DNA from: Reichenbachiella ulvae | Lineage (GTDB): Bacteria > Bacteroidota > Bacteroidia > Cytophagales > Cyclobacteriaceae | Assembly (NCBI RefSeq): GCF_025833875.1 | Contig: NZ_JAOYOD010000001.1 | Coordinates: 930,001 to 994,000 of the forward strand | Direction: 5' to 3' | DNA length: 64,000 bases | In this document: positions 17,721-27,496 of the stretch, one piece after another | Numbering within the stretch: position 1 is the stretch's first letter | Layout: each line of letters begins with the position of its first letter | Notes under the pieces: generated by a model | What the model saw: only the letters and a program-made list of their open reading frames with translations | The model's database searches: none | What the model was told of the DNA's origin: nothing | Position numbers and translations under genes: made by a program

Positions 17721-18692
17721 TTAGATACTCAAAATATCTGTCAAACGAATCAATTCCTGATTTAATGGTTTTGATTTCGAGATAGCCAATTTCAAGTTGG
17801 TATAGGTCACTTTGTTGTCGATGATACCTACCATTACTCCTTTTTGACCATTCAAGAGACCTTCTACAGCTGCTAATCCCAAACGAGAAGCCAGGATTCT
17901 ATCGAAGGCAGTAGGTCCGCCCCCGCGCTGGATGTGCCCCAGATTGGTCACTTTGATGTCCATGTTTGGTGTGTGTACCTTTACTCTTTCAGCGATTTCG
18001 TGCGCACTACCTTGTGCATCACCTTCGGCCACTACGACAATGGATGAACCTTTTTTATTGTCTCTACCTTCTCTCAGTTTGCTGATTACATCATCTATCG
18101 TAGTAGAGGTTTCTGGTACCATGACCATTTCTGCTCCCCCGCCAATTCCAGATTGAATGGCAATATAACCACTGTGACGTCCCATTACTTCGATAAAGAA
18201 AACTCTATCGTGAGAAGCTGCCGTGTCACGAATCTTATCAATCGCATCTAGCGCTGTATTTACCGCTGTATCGAATCCGATAGTGTAATCAGATCCAAAC
18301 AGATCGTTATCGATAGTGCCGGGTGCACCCACTACAGGAATACCAAACTCATCGTAAAACAAATTAGCCCCAGTAAAAGTACCATCACCGCCAATAGCAA
18401 CGATACCTTCGATCCCGTGCTTTTTTAAGTTCTCGTATGCTTTTTTTCTACCTTCTTTGGTTCTGAATTCCTCGCTTCTGGCCGATTTCAAAATCGTACC
18501 CCCAGTTTGTACAATATTACTCACTGAGTTAGAACCCATTTTTTCAATTTCGCCGCGGATCATACCGTCATAGCCATACTTGATTCCATAAACATCTATG
18601 TCCATGTAGATGGCGCTTCTGACCACTGATCTGATGCAAGCGTTCATTCCTGGTGAGTCACCACCGGAAGTAAATACAGCAATTTTTTTCAT
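17721..18692 (-). CDS. pfkA: 6-phosphofructokinase (ATP-dependent)
   Basis: The 323-residue protein matches PfkA in length. It has TSGGDSPGMNACIR at the N-terminus, GGDGTFTGA near residue 102 (the GGDGT form is typical of ATP-dependent enzymes), the catalytic PGTIDNDLFGSDYT near 125-138, VMGRHSGYIA near 170 and LGHIQRGGGPTAFDR near 245. It commits glycolysis by phosphorylating fructose 6-phosphate. It stands alone, with a 219-base intergenic region upstream shared with a divergent glycosyltransferase. Confidence 0.97.
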   Translation of the reverse strand: MKKIAVFTSGGDSPGMNACIRSVVRSAIYMDIDVYGIKYGYDGMIRGEIEKMGSNSVSNIVQTGGTILKSARSEEFRTKEGRKKAYENLKKHGIEGIVAIGGDGTFTGANLFYDEFGIPVVGAPGTIDNDLFGSDYTIGFDTAVNTALDAIDKIRDTAASHDRVFFIEVMGRHSGYIAIQSGIGGGAEMVMVPETSTTIDDVISKLREGRDNKKGSSIVVVAEGDAQGSAHEIAERVKVHTPNMDIKVTNLGHIQRGGGPTAFDRILASRLGLAAVEGLLNGQKGVMVGIIDNKVTYTNLKLAISKSKPLNQELIRLTDILSI

Positions 18693-18911
18693 AGAATTAA
18701 AACGTGTAAAAAGTTTTTGCCCTTAATAATTTGCTTTTGGGTAGCGTTGTTTCGGCGCTCAAAGTAAACGATATTTTGGTACAAATTCATCAATAACAAT
18801 ATCCAATTGCCGCAGTACGTAATTATTTTTCTGCGTATTTTTCAAAATCTCATATTTTGGCTAATGCCTGTCGTATTTTTGTTTAATTCGCTTTTTATCT
18901 AATTCTTCTCT

Positions 18912-20210
18912 ATGCCTAAAAAGCTTCTGGTTATTACATATTACTGGCCGCCAAGTGCAGGTGGAGGCGTGCAGCGATGGCTAAAATTTGTGAAGTATCT
19001 GAGTGAGTTTGGCTGGGAACCAATCGTGTTTACCCCAGAGAATCCAGACTTTTCAATTCAAGACCCATCGCTGGAGTCTGATGTGCCTAATTCGGTAGAG
19101 GTGATTCGTTTTCCTATTTGGGAGCTTTCTAGATTGACGGGTTCGAATAAGGTGCAACAGGGGGTGGTGAAAAAGGGAGATGAAGTGTCCCTGATCACGA
19201 AAGCCATGATATGGGCGAGAGGAAATTTGATCATTCCTGACCCCAAACGCTTTTGGGTCAAACCTTCAGTCCAATTTTTATCAGATTACCTAGATCGCAA
19301 TCCTGTTGATGCACTCGTAACTACCGGCCCACCTCATAGCATGCATTTGATTGGTAGAAAGCTAAATGAAAAATGTCAAGTTCCCTGGTTGGCTGATTTT
19401 AGGGATCCCTGGTCGGATTGGGATATCTTGGATGATTTGAAGACAGGTGAGTGGGCTAGATCTATTCATCGAAAGTTGGAAATGAATGTCATGAAATCAG
19501 CGGATCGCGTGCTGGCTTGTACGCCTGCAATGGAGCGTCTCTTTCAAGAAAAGTCAGATAGAATCCAAACTGCCATGGTTACAAATGGCGTAGATGAAAG
19601 TGACTTTACAGATTACATCAGAGAGCCAGCTTCACAGGAGTATTTTACCTTATCTCATATGGGCTTGCTCAATGATATGCGAAATCCATCAGCACTTTGG
19701 AAGGTGCTTGAGCAGTTATGCGAGGAATTGGATGGTTTTGCCAAATCGCTGAGGATCTTTCTTTCTGGAATGATCAGTCAGGATGTTCTCGAATCTTTAC
19801 AGAAATCAGGACTGAGTAAGAATCTGCAATACGAAAAATACCTTTCTCATCAAGAGGTGGTGCAGCAGTATAGTCAATCTTCAGTGTTGCTCTTGCTCAT
19901 GAATCGATCGGACAATGCCGATTGGCTAATCCCAGGGAAACTCTTTGAATATTTTTTTGCAGAGAGAGAGGTGCTAGCCTTTGGTTCAAAAGTATCGGAT
20001 GTTAATACAATTTTGAATGAAGCTAATTTAGGTGCTGTAGTTGACTATGATGATGTCGTTACTATAAAAGAGAGGATAAAGCAGGCCTATCAAAGATTCC
20101 AATCTGGAATGTATCATGTTCCGGTTAAGAATATGGAAAACTATACTCGTAGAAAATTGACTGGTCAGTTGGCCAAGGTACTCAATGAGATGACTGAATC
20201 AAAGTCCTAA
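18912..20210 (+). CDS. Glycosyltransferase (GT-B, family 4-like)
   Basis: The 432-residue protein begins VITYYWPPSAGGGVQRWLKF, the acceptor-domain start of the GT4-type enzymes found in exopolysaccharide clusters. It continues with TTGPPHSMHLIGRKL and PWLADFRDPWSDWD near residues 145-180 and a C-terminal donor domain with LFEYFFAEREVLAFG near 350, where the canonical ExFGxxxxE is replaced by KLFEYFFAERE. Its last 12 bases overlap the end of the convergent flippase gene. The two probably serve the same surface glycan. Confidence 0.87.
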   Translation: MPKKLLVITYYWPPSAGGGVQRWLKFVKYLSEFGWEPIVFTPENPDFSIQDPSLESDVPNSVEVIRFPIWELSRLTGSNKVQQGVVKKGDEVSLITKAMIWARGNLIIPDPKRFWVKPSVQFLSDYLDRNPVDALVTTGPPHSMHLIGRKLNEKCQVPWLADFRDPWSDWDILDDLKTGEWARSIHRKLEMNVMKSADRVLACTPAMERLFQEKSDRIQTAMVTNGVDESDFTDYIREPASQEYFTLSHMGLLNDMRNPSALWKVLEQLCEELDGFAKSLRIFLSGMISQDVLESLQKSGLSKNLQYEKYLSHQEVVQQYSQSSVLLLLMNRSDNADWLIPGKLFEYFFAEREVLAFGSKVSDVNTILNEANLGAVVDYDDVVTIKERIKQAYQRFQSGMYHVPVKNMENYTRRKLTGQLAKVLNEMTESKS

Positions 20211-21689
20211 AATCCTGTTTTTGATGTGTTTGCGGTAGATACCTGTTACTTCGGGTGATACTTTGAAGATCAATACTAGCGACACAAAAATCAAAGTGAT
20301 GATGGCTGACCGTATCAATGCATCAACCAAAGCTGGCCCCATATTAGGCATGAAATAGCCAATTGAAAACACCACAATCAATATCACTAAGACTTTCAAG
20401 TTGCCTAAGGTGAAAGGCGTGATTTTAAGTTTCCATTTGATGAAAAACATTTTGATCAGGTTGAAGCAGAAGATGCTGATCAAGGAGGCCAGGGCTGCTC
20501 CATCAATTCCATAGATGGGGATGAAAAGCCAGTTGAGTAGTACTAATACTCCTGAAAGGCATACGATGGTAATCACATTGAATCGATAGTATTGGGACAT
20601 CACTATGATCTCACTGTTGTTGGCAAAGGTCATGTCTATCAGCTTTGCCAAACCTATGATGATTACTACATTCTTACCAAGACTATAGGCATCTCCATTG
20701 GGCATCAAAGCATAAATATTGTCTAGATTGGCGACTATGCCAATGAAGAAAAGGGAAGCCACGATCATTTGATTGATCGAAAGCTGACGGTGCATTTTTT
20801 GAATCTCGTCCAATCGACCATTCTCGAAAGATTCTGAAATCAATGGTGTTGTAATCTGCAGAATGGCTCTCTTCGATAGCTCTATCATGATGGCAAAAAA
20901 GAAGGCAGTGGTATAAATACCATTTTCGTCCAGTCCCAACATAGAAGAAACCATGAGCTGGTCGATATTCAGAATAATGTAGGCACCACTTGCACCTATC
21001 ATACTGTACAGACTGAAATTCGAGATTCTTTTGATAAAATCTTTATCGAGTCCTTTTAGTTGAAAGGAAATCTTTAATTCTCCTAAATACGCGATGTAAA
21101 GTACTAATGCCAAAAGTGCCAATGCGTAGATTAATATTAAGCCATTGACCATTTGGGTCAAGCTTAGGAATTGAAGAAAATAGAGGGTGACTAAAAGGCT
21201 GGTAAACAATCGAAGCAATATTTCCTTGATCACATTCATTGCAATGATCTTGAGCAAGATGCGGCTGTAGGTTTCGAATAGGGAATAGGTGGCAACTATA
21301 AAAATTAAGGCAATGATTACATGTATATAATCATTGATCAAAGGAGATTTTTCTACGAATAATTGAATGAACTGACCTTTGAAACCCAAGATTAGAATCG
21401 TAACTATAATGGCGCCAATGAGAACTCCAAGGCTTATTAAGCCCAATAGCTGTGCAATTCCTTCACTTTTCTTCTTTAATTCAGGTGCAAACTTGAGCAA
21501 CGCTTGTGCTGTTCCCAACTGGACCATAGGGAGGAGCATGAAGGCAATGGAGGGAATAGCTCTGAGTAATCCAACCTGTTCGGTACTCAAAAAGGCAGGA
21601 AATAGAATGACAGAATTGATAAATCCTATGAAGGCACCCAGATAGGTGATGATTCCCGAAATACTGCCTTGCTTGATTACTATGCCCAT
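20199..21689 (-). CDS. Polysaccharide flippase (Wzx/MOP superfamily)
   Basis: The 496-residue protein is hydrophobic throughout with about 14 membrane helices. It has the Wzx-type opening GSISGIITYLGAFIGFINSV, LLRAIPSIAFMLLPMVQLG and a mid-protein NIDQLMVSSMLGLDENGIYT stretch that is common to MurJ/Wzx lipid-linked oligosaccharide flippases. It would translocate an undecaprenyl-linked glycan across the inner membrane. It faces a glycosyltransferase tail to tail (12-base overlap) and is followed upstream by a gap with no gene. Confidence 0.9.
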   Translation of the reverse strand: MGIVIKQGSISGIITYLGAFIGFINSVILFPAFLSTEQVGLLRAIPSIAFMLLPMVQLGTAQALLKFAPELKKKSEGIAQLLGLISLGVLIGAIIVTILILGFKGQFIQLFVEKSPLINDYIHVIIALIFIVATYSLFETYSRILLKIIAMNVIKEILLRLFTSLLVTLYFLQFLSLTQMVNGLILIYALALLALVLYIAYLGELKISFQLKGLDKDFIKRISNFSLYSMIGASGAYIILNIDQLMVSSMLGLDENGIYTTAFFFAIMIELSKRAILQITTPLISESFENGRLDEIQKMHRQLSINQMIVASLFFIGIVANLDNIYALMPNGDAYSLGKNVVIIIGLAKLIDMTFANNSEIIVMSQYYRFNVITIVCLSGVLVLLNWLFIPIYGIDGAALASLISIFCFNLIKMFFIKWKLKITPFTLGNLKVLVILIVVFSIGYFMPNMGPALVDALIRSAIITLIFVSLVLIFKVSPEVTGIYRKHIKNRILGL

Positions 21690-22052
21690 TTATTTTGGTC
21701 TGCTTGTTGTTTGGTCTTTTGGTCTCCTGGATGTATTGAGATGTAATTGTATTGCTCAGATAGAAATACTTTTAACTTCCCGGCAATGTTAATTATTACT
21801 TCAATATTTTAAGTAAATCCTTAGGCAATTCGTAGTTTTAACCTGAATTATAGAATTCAGGAGTTAATAGTTAATAATGATTAGTTATTAGGTTTATAAT
21901 CAGTGGTTTGGGTTTCGACTATATTGAGTGGCGGTTGATTAGCACCTTTACTCAATGAAAATGGCCATTGATCTTTCATCTATTTTTCTATTAACTTTCG
22001 TATTTGCATTGGCATAATACGAAACTAAGTTTCAATTCATAATCCCAATACA
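21690..22052. other. 363-base intergenic region, no gene seen
   Basis: This region lies between the divergent flippase and PolX-like genes. It is AT-rich and contains a local inverted sequence around TAATAATGATTAGTTATTA (about 21870-21890). I see no convincing open frame, RNA gene or terminator; it presumably holds both promoters. Confidence 0.5.
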
Positions 22053-23750
22053 TTGACAAATTCAGAGATAAGACAAAGCTTGAAATTGGCCGCTCAACTC
22101 ATGGAGTTGCATGGTGAGAATCCATTTAAAACCCGTTCGTACACTGCGGCTGCAGACTTGATTAAAAGTATGGATGAATCTTTAGCCGAGATGTCTCAAG
22201 ACGAACTTTTGGCAATTGAGGGGATTGGAAAAGGGATGGCGGCTAACATCGCCTCACTCAACGAAACTGGGAGCTTTGAGAATCTGGATAAGTATCTGGA
22301 GTTGACTCCTGATGGAGTGGTGGAGATGCTAGGGATCTCAGGTTTCGGGCCTAAAAAGGTTGCAGTGCTTTGGCAAGAAGGGGGAGTGGAAACACTGGAC
22401 GATTTGTTGTTGCTCTGTGAATCCGGTCAGGTAGCCAAGTTGAAGGGCTTTGCAGAGAAGTCTCAGGAGACATTGAAAGCTGCAGTGGCGTTTTTGATTA
22501 GTAATAGGTATTCTGAGAAATACGCTCAGGTCGATGGCTTGGTCAAAGAGCTGGAAGAAGAATTTTCCGCATGGAAGGAAGTAACTCAATGCTCTGAAAC
22601 GGGTCAGACTCGTAGGAGGATGGAAGTGATCGATTTGTTAGAATTAGTGGTAGCAACTGAGGATTTTGAAAAGACCCGATCGCAGATCAATCAGCTCGCT
22701 TTCATGTCTGAAGAAGAGAAAAAGTCTGGTCCTGTGACCTGGTATGGAAGGCATGATGCTGCAAAATGTCCAATCAAAATTCATTTTGTAAAGCCTGAAA
22801 GATATTTCAATCGCTTGATAGAAACCACTGGAACAATGAGGCATATGCATATTCCTGTTGGAGAAAAAATGACTATACATTCCGAACTGAAGAAGGAGAT
22901 TCCATCAGAAGAAGCCTTTTATGAAAGTTTAGGCATGAAGTACATCGTACCAGAACTGAGAGAGGGAAGCAAAGAGATCGATTGGGCTAAGAATGATAAG
23001 ATTCCAGATCTGATTGAGATGTCAGACCTCAAAGGAATCTTGCATAACCACTCCACATACAGCGATGGTAAACATACGCTTAGGCAAATGGCTGAACATT
23101 GCAAGGAAATGGGATATGAGTACCTGGGGATTTCTGATCATAGTCAAACAGCAGTCTATGCAGGTGGCTTAATGGACGCTGATGTGCAGAGACAGCAAGA
23201 TGAAATCAAACAGCTCAATGAGGAGTTGGCTCCATTCAAAGTCTTCTCAGGGATAGAATCTGATATTTTGGCAGATGGCTCTTTGGACTATTCTGAGGAG
23301 GTACTTTCATCCTTTGATTTTATAGTGGCGTCAGTTCATTCTGGACTGAATATGGATGTAAAAAAGGCTACAGATCGGTTGCTCAAGGCTGTTTATAATC
23401 CACACACTACGATTTTAGGTCACATGACTGGTAGGCTACTTGTACAAAGAGAGGGGTACCCGGTTGATCATAAGGCGATCATAGATGCCTGTGCCGAACG
23501 AGGGGTTGTAATTGAGATCAATGCGAGTCCTTATCGTCTGGATATGGATTGGAGATGGATAGATTATGCACTAGAGAAAGGGGTTATGCTCAGTATCAAT
23601 CCTGATGCACACGAGATGAGGGGCTATGAGGACATGTACTATGGCCTGCAAGTCGCCAGAAAGGGCGGTCTAACAAAAGCCTCCAATCTGAATAGCATGA
23701 GTTTATCAGAAATCACGGCGTTTTTTGATTCAAGAAAAAAGAAAGCTTGA
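22053..23750 (+). CDS. polX: PolX-like protein: helix-hairpin-helix plus PHP domain
   Basis: The 565-residue protein has the bacterial PolX layout. N-terminal pol-beta-like 8-kDa region and HhH motifs (LLAIEGIGKGMAANIA near residue 56, LGISGFGPKKVAVLW near 95) precede a nucleotidyltransferase-like palm and a C-terminal PHP domain (GILHNHSTYSDGKHTL near 330, LGISDHSQTAVYAGG, ASVHSGLNM, ILGHMTGR, NPDAHEM). The PHP metal ligands look intact, so 3'-5' exonuclease or phosphoesterase activity is plausible. At the palm, the usual GSxRR...DxD reads GQTRRRMEVIDLLELV, with Leu and Glu at the DxD positions. The start is TTG 22053. The next gene starts inside its stop codon. Confidence 0.88.
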   Translation: MTNSEIRQSLKLAAQLMELHGENPFKTRSYTAAADLIKSMDESLAEMSQDELLAIEGIGKGMAANIASLNETGSFENLDKYLELTPDGVVEMLGISGFGPKKVAVLWQEGGVETLDDLLLLCESGQVAKLKGFAEKSQETLKAAVAFLISNRYSEKYAQVDGLVKELEEEFSAWKEVTQCSETGQTRRRMEVIDLLELVVATEDFEKTRSQINQLAFMSEEEKKSGPVTWYGRHDAAKCPIKIHFVKPERYFNRLIETTGTMRHMHIPVGEKMTIHSELKKEIPSEEAFYESLGMKYIVPELREGSKEIDWAKNDKIPDLIEMSDLKGILHNHSTYSDGKHTLRQMAEHCKEMGYEYLGISDHSQTAVYAGGLMDADVQRQQDEIKQLNEELAPFKVFSGIESDILADGSLDYSEEVLSSFDFIVASVHSGLNMDVKKATDRLLKAVYNPHTTILGHMTGRLLVQREGYPVDHKAIIDACAERGVVIEINASPYRLDMDWRWIDYALEKGVMLSINPDAHEMRGYEDMYYGLQVARKGGLTKASNLNSMSLSEITAFFDSRKKKA

Positions 23751-24268
23751 AATCAAGTGTTAAATATCTAACCGTAGTGCGACATGCCAAGTCTAGTTGG
23801 GATTACCCAAACTTGACTGATCATGCTCGCCCTCTCAACGACAGAGGCTTAAGAGACGCACCGCGTATGGCTCAACTTTATGCTGCTGAGGTAGATCAAC
23901 CTGATTTGGTGATTAGCAGTACGGCAGTTCGTGCCAAAGAAACTGCTGGTTATTTCATTGATGCTTTGTCGGTTAACAAGAGTCTTATCCAATATACTGA
24001 GCGATTGTACCATGCAGGACCACAAGAAATTCTTTCTGTCTTATCAGAAGCGCCTTTAGACTCTAAACATGTGATGATAGTGGGGCACAATCCAGGTTTT
24101 ACTTCCTTTGTGAATCGCATGACTGGTGAGCGATTTGATAATATTCCTACTTGCGGTGTGGCGGTCATTCGATTGAGATTGAATGCATGGAAGGAAATTC
24201 GAATGGGAATAGGACAGCTTGACCAGTATTATTATCCCAAAGGGGATTTGGGAAAACACAGAATCTAA
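23747..24268 (+). CDS. Histidine phosphatase, SixA family
   Basis: The 173-residue protein has the phosphohistidine-phosphatase motif VVRHAKSSWDYPNL at residues 9-22 (RHxK variant, typical of SixA), LNDRGLRDAPRMA, the Arg-containing STAVRAKET near 62 and the second catalytic His in VGHNPGFTSFVN near 107. SixA-type enzymes dephosphorylate histidine residues of phosphorelay or PTS proteins; the target here is unknown. The start is a TTG overlapping the PolX stop (t-TGA), so translation is coupled. Both genes are likely one transcript. Confidence 0.88.
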   Translation: MKSSVKYLTVVRHAKSSWDYPNLTDHARPLNDRGLRDAPRMAQLYAAEVDQPDLVISSTAVRAKETAGYFIDALSVNKSLIQYTERLYHAGPQEILSVLSEAPLDSKHVMIVGHNPGFTSFVNRMTGERFDNIPTCGVAVIRLRLNAWKEIRMGIGQLDQYYYPKGDLGKHRI

Positions 24269-24317
24269 AAAGTTGTGTTAGGTTTGTGAGACCAAAGAAT
24301 TCAAAACTAATTGTAAA

Positions 24318-25307
24318 ATGACATATGTACCAAGTAAGGATAGGTATGAGAAAATGACCTATCGCCGATGTGGTAATTCCGGGCTTTTATTGCCTGAAAT
24401 TTCTTTAGGCCTGTGGCATAATTTCGGCCATGTAGATGTCTACGAAAATTGTAGAGAAATGCTCCAATATGCCTTTGATCAGGGGATCACTCATTTTGAT
24501 CTGGCGAATAATTATGGTCCACCTCCAGGATCAGCAGAAGAGAATTTTGGTAAGATCATGAATCAGGACTTTGCCTCTCTCCGAGATGAGATGATCATTT
24601 CTTCTAAAGCTGGTTACACGATGTGGGATGGTCCTTATGGTGATTGGGGAAGTAGAAAGTACATCATCGCATCATGTGACCAGTCGCTGAAAAGAATGGG
24701 ATTGGAGTATGTAGATATATTTTACACCCATCGTCCGGATCCCAATACACCTGTGGAAGAAACTGCTTTGGCATTGGATCAACTGGTGAAGCAAGGGAAA
24801 GCCCTTTATGTTGGAATTTCGAACTATAAGCCCGATCAAACTGAGGCCATTGAAGCGATTTTTAGAGAATTGAAAACGCCATTTATTATTCATCAGCCTC
24901 GCTACTCGATGTTCGACAGATGGGTAGAGGATGGATTGCTAGATACGCTCAAGAAATTAGGGAAAGGTTCTATCGTCTTTTCTCCATTGGCTCAGGGTAT
25001 GTTGACGGACAGATATCTCGATGGTATCCCAAAAGATTCAAGAGCCGCAAAGGATTCTGGACATTTACAGCAGGATGCGGTCACAGAAGAAAAAATAGAG
25101 AAGGTACGAAAGCTCAAAGTGATAGCCGAGGAAAGAAATCAGTCGATCTCACAACTAGCTGTCGCTTGGTTATTGAGACACGATGTGGTTACCTCAGTGC
25201 TGTTAGGAGCCAGCAGTGTCAGACAATTAGAGCAGAATTTAATTGCCTTAGAAAACACCTCTTTTACTGAAGATGAATTGGACAGGATAGAAAGTATCCT
25301 GAAATAA
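24318..25307 (+). CDS. L-glyceraldehyde 3-phosphate reductase-like aldo/keto reductase (YghZ/Gpr)
   Basis: The 329-residue protein has the AKR14-type features of E. coli YghZ: an N-terminal RYEKMTYRRCGNSGLLLPE, the catalytic Asp/Tyr stretch FDLANNYGPPPGSAEENFG near residue 57 with the long active-site loop, the Lys in IISSKAGYTMW near 95 and DIFYTHRPDPNTP near 135. The cofactor-binding C-terminus reads SVLLGASSVRQLEQN. It reduces aldehydes with NADPH. It stands alone and ends at a strong terminator. Confidence 0.93.
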   Translation: MTYVPSKDRYEKMTYRRCGNSGLLLPEISLGLWHNFGHVDVYENCREMLQYAFDQGITHFDLANNYGPPPGSAEENFGKIMNQDFASLRDEMIISSKAGYTMWDGPYGDWGSRKYIIASCDQSLKRMGLEYVDIFYTHRPDPNTPVEETALALDQLVKQGKALYVGISNYKPDQTEAIEAIFRELKTPFIIHQPRYSMFDRWVEDGLLDTLKKLGKGSIVFSPLAQGMLTDRYLDGIPKDSRAAKDSGHLQQDAVTEEKIEKVRKLKVIAEERNQSISQLAVAWLLRHDVVTSVLLGASSVRQLEQNLIALENTSFTEDELDRIESILK

Positions 25308-25308
25308 T

Positions 25309-25340
25309 AAAAAGGCCATCGAATATTCGATGGCCTTTTT
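25309..25340. terminator. Bidirectional palindromic terminator
   Basis: AAAAAGGCCATCGAAT at 25309-25324 and its exact reverse complement at 25325-25340 form a perfect 16+16 palindrome with flanking A and T tracts. It ends both the aldo/keto reductase (+) and the IPT/TIG lipoprotein (-), whose stop is 2 bases away. Confidence 0.92.
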
Positions 25341-25341
25341 A

Positions 25342-26565
25342 TTACTGAACCACTATTGTGGCATCTCCATCGGCTTTTAGCTCATATTCTTTTTCAGGTG
25401 TGTAGGCACGCATGGTATAGGTTCCCGCTGCTGCTGGCACCCTTACCAAAATTGGAGTGGTATAATCCTCGTTATAATCCTCAAAAACCAGATTACTAGA
25501 TTCTACTTCGATATCTGAATTAGCCTCCGTAAAAGTGAACTTCATTGTTTGAGGGCTTTGAAAGAAGTGACTCAAGGTTACTGTGATAAATGCGGAACGA
25601 CCTGCAGTATTTTGGGACGGAGTGAAAGTACCTTCTTCGATTACCAATTCTGTTTCTAAATTTGAAATTATTTCCTGTCCCCAATATGTTGAGGCAGTCA
25701 ATTCTGCTGTGCCCATATTCGCTTCATAGGGAATTCGATAGTAATAGGTTCTTGATCCATTGCCTTCAGGCCAATAGCTTGGTTCTTGATCAAGTGAACC
25801 ATTCAGGAAAAAGGTTGCGTCAGGATTGATGTTGCTTCCAGATGTAGATCTGTTATCGTTTACATTTAACTGAATTACGCTTCCAGGACAAATCGCCCCT
25901 CTGTCGAGAAATGGCGAGTTAAGTGGGTGATCAGTAAGCTCGAACTGTAGCGCTTTTCGAATTGTGAAATTAGATAGGTAGTTGAATCCATCTATTGAGA
26001 TCATTATTTCTTGATCCGAATTTACTGGGCTATCACCACTGTAAACAACTGTCATTTCTGTCGGGCTTGAACTGGTGACTTCTTGTAGAAAACCTCCTAT
26101 CATCAAATCAAAGGCTTCAGTATCTGCCTCAAAGTATTCACCCTTAATAGTAAAAACCTCTCCAATGAGTACGTATTCTTTATCGATGTAACTAATGGCA
26201 GGCAAAGGATATGTAAATGCTGATTCAGTAGATTTGGTCACCCCATTGATTCGTAGATTAATCAATGCTGAGGTTTCTCTTTGATTGTCTGGTGCTGAGA
26301 TCACGATCTCTGTATCAGAGTAGTTGACAATAGGCGCAAGTTTGCCATTGATAGAGATTACGGCATTTTCATCAGAATTACCGAAATGATTCCCTTTGAT
26401 GGTGATTTCTGTCCCTACTACTCCTTTGTTGGGACTGAAACTATCAATTACATATTCTTGATTTTCTTCAGGCTCAATAGTCGTATCTTTCTCCTCGGAT
26501 TGACATCCTATGAGAAGAACAGAAGTGATTGACAAGTAAGTCAAATACCTGTTTATCCTTTTCAT
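25342..26565 (-). CDS. IPT/TIG-domain lipoprotein
   Basis: From ATG 26565 the protein has 407 residues and a lipoprotein signal (MKRINRYLTYLSITSVLLIG, Cys next), with an in-frame ATG at 26586 as the alternative. The mature part has IPT/TIG-like domains: VIDSFSPNKGVVGTEITIKG (about residues 40-60) and GEVFTIKGEYFEADTEAF (about 145), then Ig-like strands rich in beta structure to the end. Such lipoproteins sit on the Bacteroidota cell surface and are often glycan-binding components. Here no SusCD pair lies next to it, so the ligand is open. Confidence 0.85.
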   Translation of the reverse strand: MKRINRYLTYLSITSVLLIGCQSEEKDTTIEPEENQEYVIDSFSPNKGVVGTEITIKGNHFGNSDENAVISINGKLAPIVNYSDTEIVISAPDNQRETSALINLRINGVTKSTESAFTYPLPAISYIDKEYVLIGEVFTIKGEYFEADTEAFDLMIGGFLQEVTSSSPTEMTVVYSGDSPVNSDQEIMISIDGFNYLSNFTIRKALQFELTDHPLNSPFLDRGAICPGSVIQLNVNDNRSTSGSNINPDATFFLNGSLDQEPSYWPEGNGSRTYYYRIPYEANMGTAELTASTYWGQEIISNLETELVIEEGTFTPSQNTAGRSAFITVTLSHFFQSPQTMKFTFTEANSDIEVESSNLVFEDYNEDYTTPILVRVPAAAGTYTMRAYTPEKEYELKADGDATIVVQ

Positions 26566-26642
26566 TGTTTTTGGGATTGTTTTCAAAATCTCCGCAAGAT
26601 ATATTCATGGATTTTGACTTACAACAAGCTTAATACTAGCGG

Positions 26643-27463
26643 TTAATGAGTGTCTTCTATTGTCATTTTAACAACCCTTCTCATTTCTTCAATCAATAGA
26701 GGAAAAGCCGGCTCTGTCATTCCATGACCATAGCCATCCATCTCGTATATTCTGGTGTCTTTGTGACCTGCAACCTTCATCATTCGCATCATGTAGGCAT
26801 TTTCTTCATATCTGCCCAGTAGTTCTAATTCACGATCTCCTGTGATCAAAAGAAGAGGAGGGGCATCTGCTCGGACATGATATAGAGGTGCAAGGCTATC
26901 GATTACAGGCTGTGTGCCTTCGATTCCTCTTTCTTGACGAACGGTAAAGTGGGTAATGGTATGTCCACTAAACGGGATCAAACCTGCGATGGAATTGGCA
27001 TCAATATCATGTGCAGCGAGATAGTTTTTGTCCATCCCTACCATACTCGCTAAATAGCCCCCTGCTGAATGACCAGAAAGAAATATTTTGTTAGGATCGC
27101 CACCATATTTATCTATGTTTTTGAAAACCCAGGCGATGGCAGCTGCTGCATCTTCTATATAGACTGGCGCTTTTACCTTAGGATAAAGTCTATAATTTAC
27201 CCCAACTACAGCTATTCCTTGCTCGGTTAGTCGTTTTGGGATTTCCTTATTGCCTCCAGTAATCCCCCCTCCATGAAACCAAACTACTGTAGCGAATTCA
27301 ATTGAATCTGTAGGGTAGTACAGGTCGAGAACGCATCTCTCTTTTAGATAATCATCCGCTTTTGTTCAGTTTTTGAATAATAGGAGAGGTTAGTCTCGGT
27401 TTTGTATTGAGCAATAGTTGATAGACTGCCTAGTAGGCATGTCCATAGTAATAGGTGTTTCAT
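26643..27463 (-). pseudogene. Secreted alpha/beta hydrolase (esterase-like), single-base frameshift
   Basis: A signal peptide starts at ATG 27463 (MKHLLLWTCLLGSLSTIA) and runs in frame to SYYSKTEQK before hitting a stop. The rest of the protein is in the next frame: ADDYLKERCVLDLYYPTDS, oxyanion-hole HGGG, VNYRLYPKVKAP, nucleophile GHSAGGYLASMVG, acidic residues in TGDRELELLG, and the catalytic His in GYGHGM. Adding one base at the TTTT run 27360-27363 (AAAA on the coding strand) joins them into a 273-residue protein of normal length for the alpha/beta hydrolase fold-3/BD-FAE type. All catalytic motifs are intact, so this is a recent lesion or sequencing error. Confidence 0.87.
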
Positions 27464-27496
27464 GTATTTAGAGTGTGTTTGCTATTATTGGGGTTA

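Noticed and set aside
25342..26565. SusE/SusF-like partner of a polysaccharide utilisation locus
   Set aside because: No SusC/SusD pair or glycoside hydrolase lies next to it.
26643..27044. A separate 133-residue hydrolase gene
   Set aside because: The same frame continues upstream to about 27357 with the oxyanion hole and nucleophile motif; ATG 27044 is internal.
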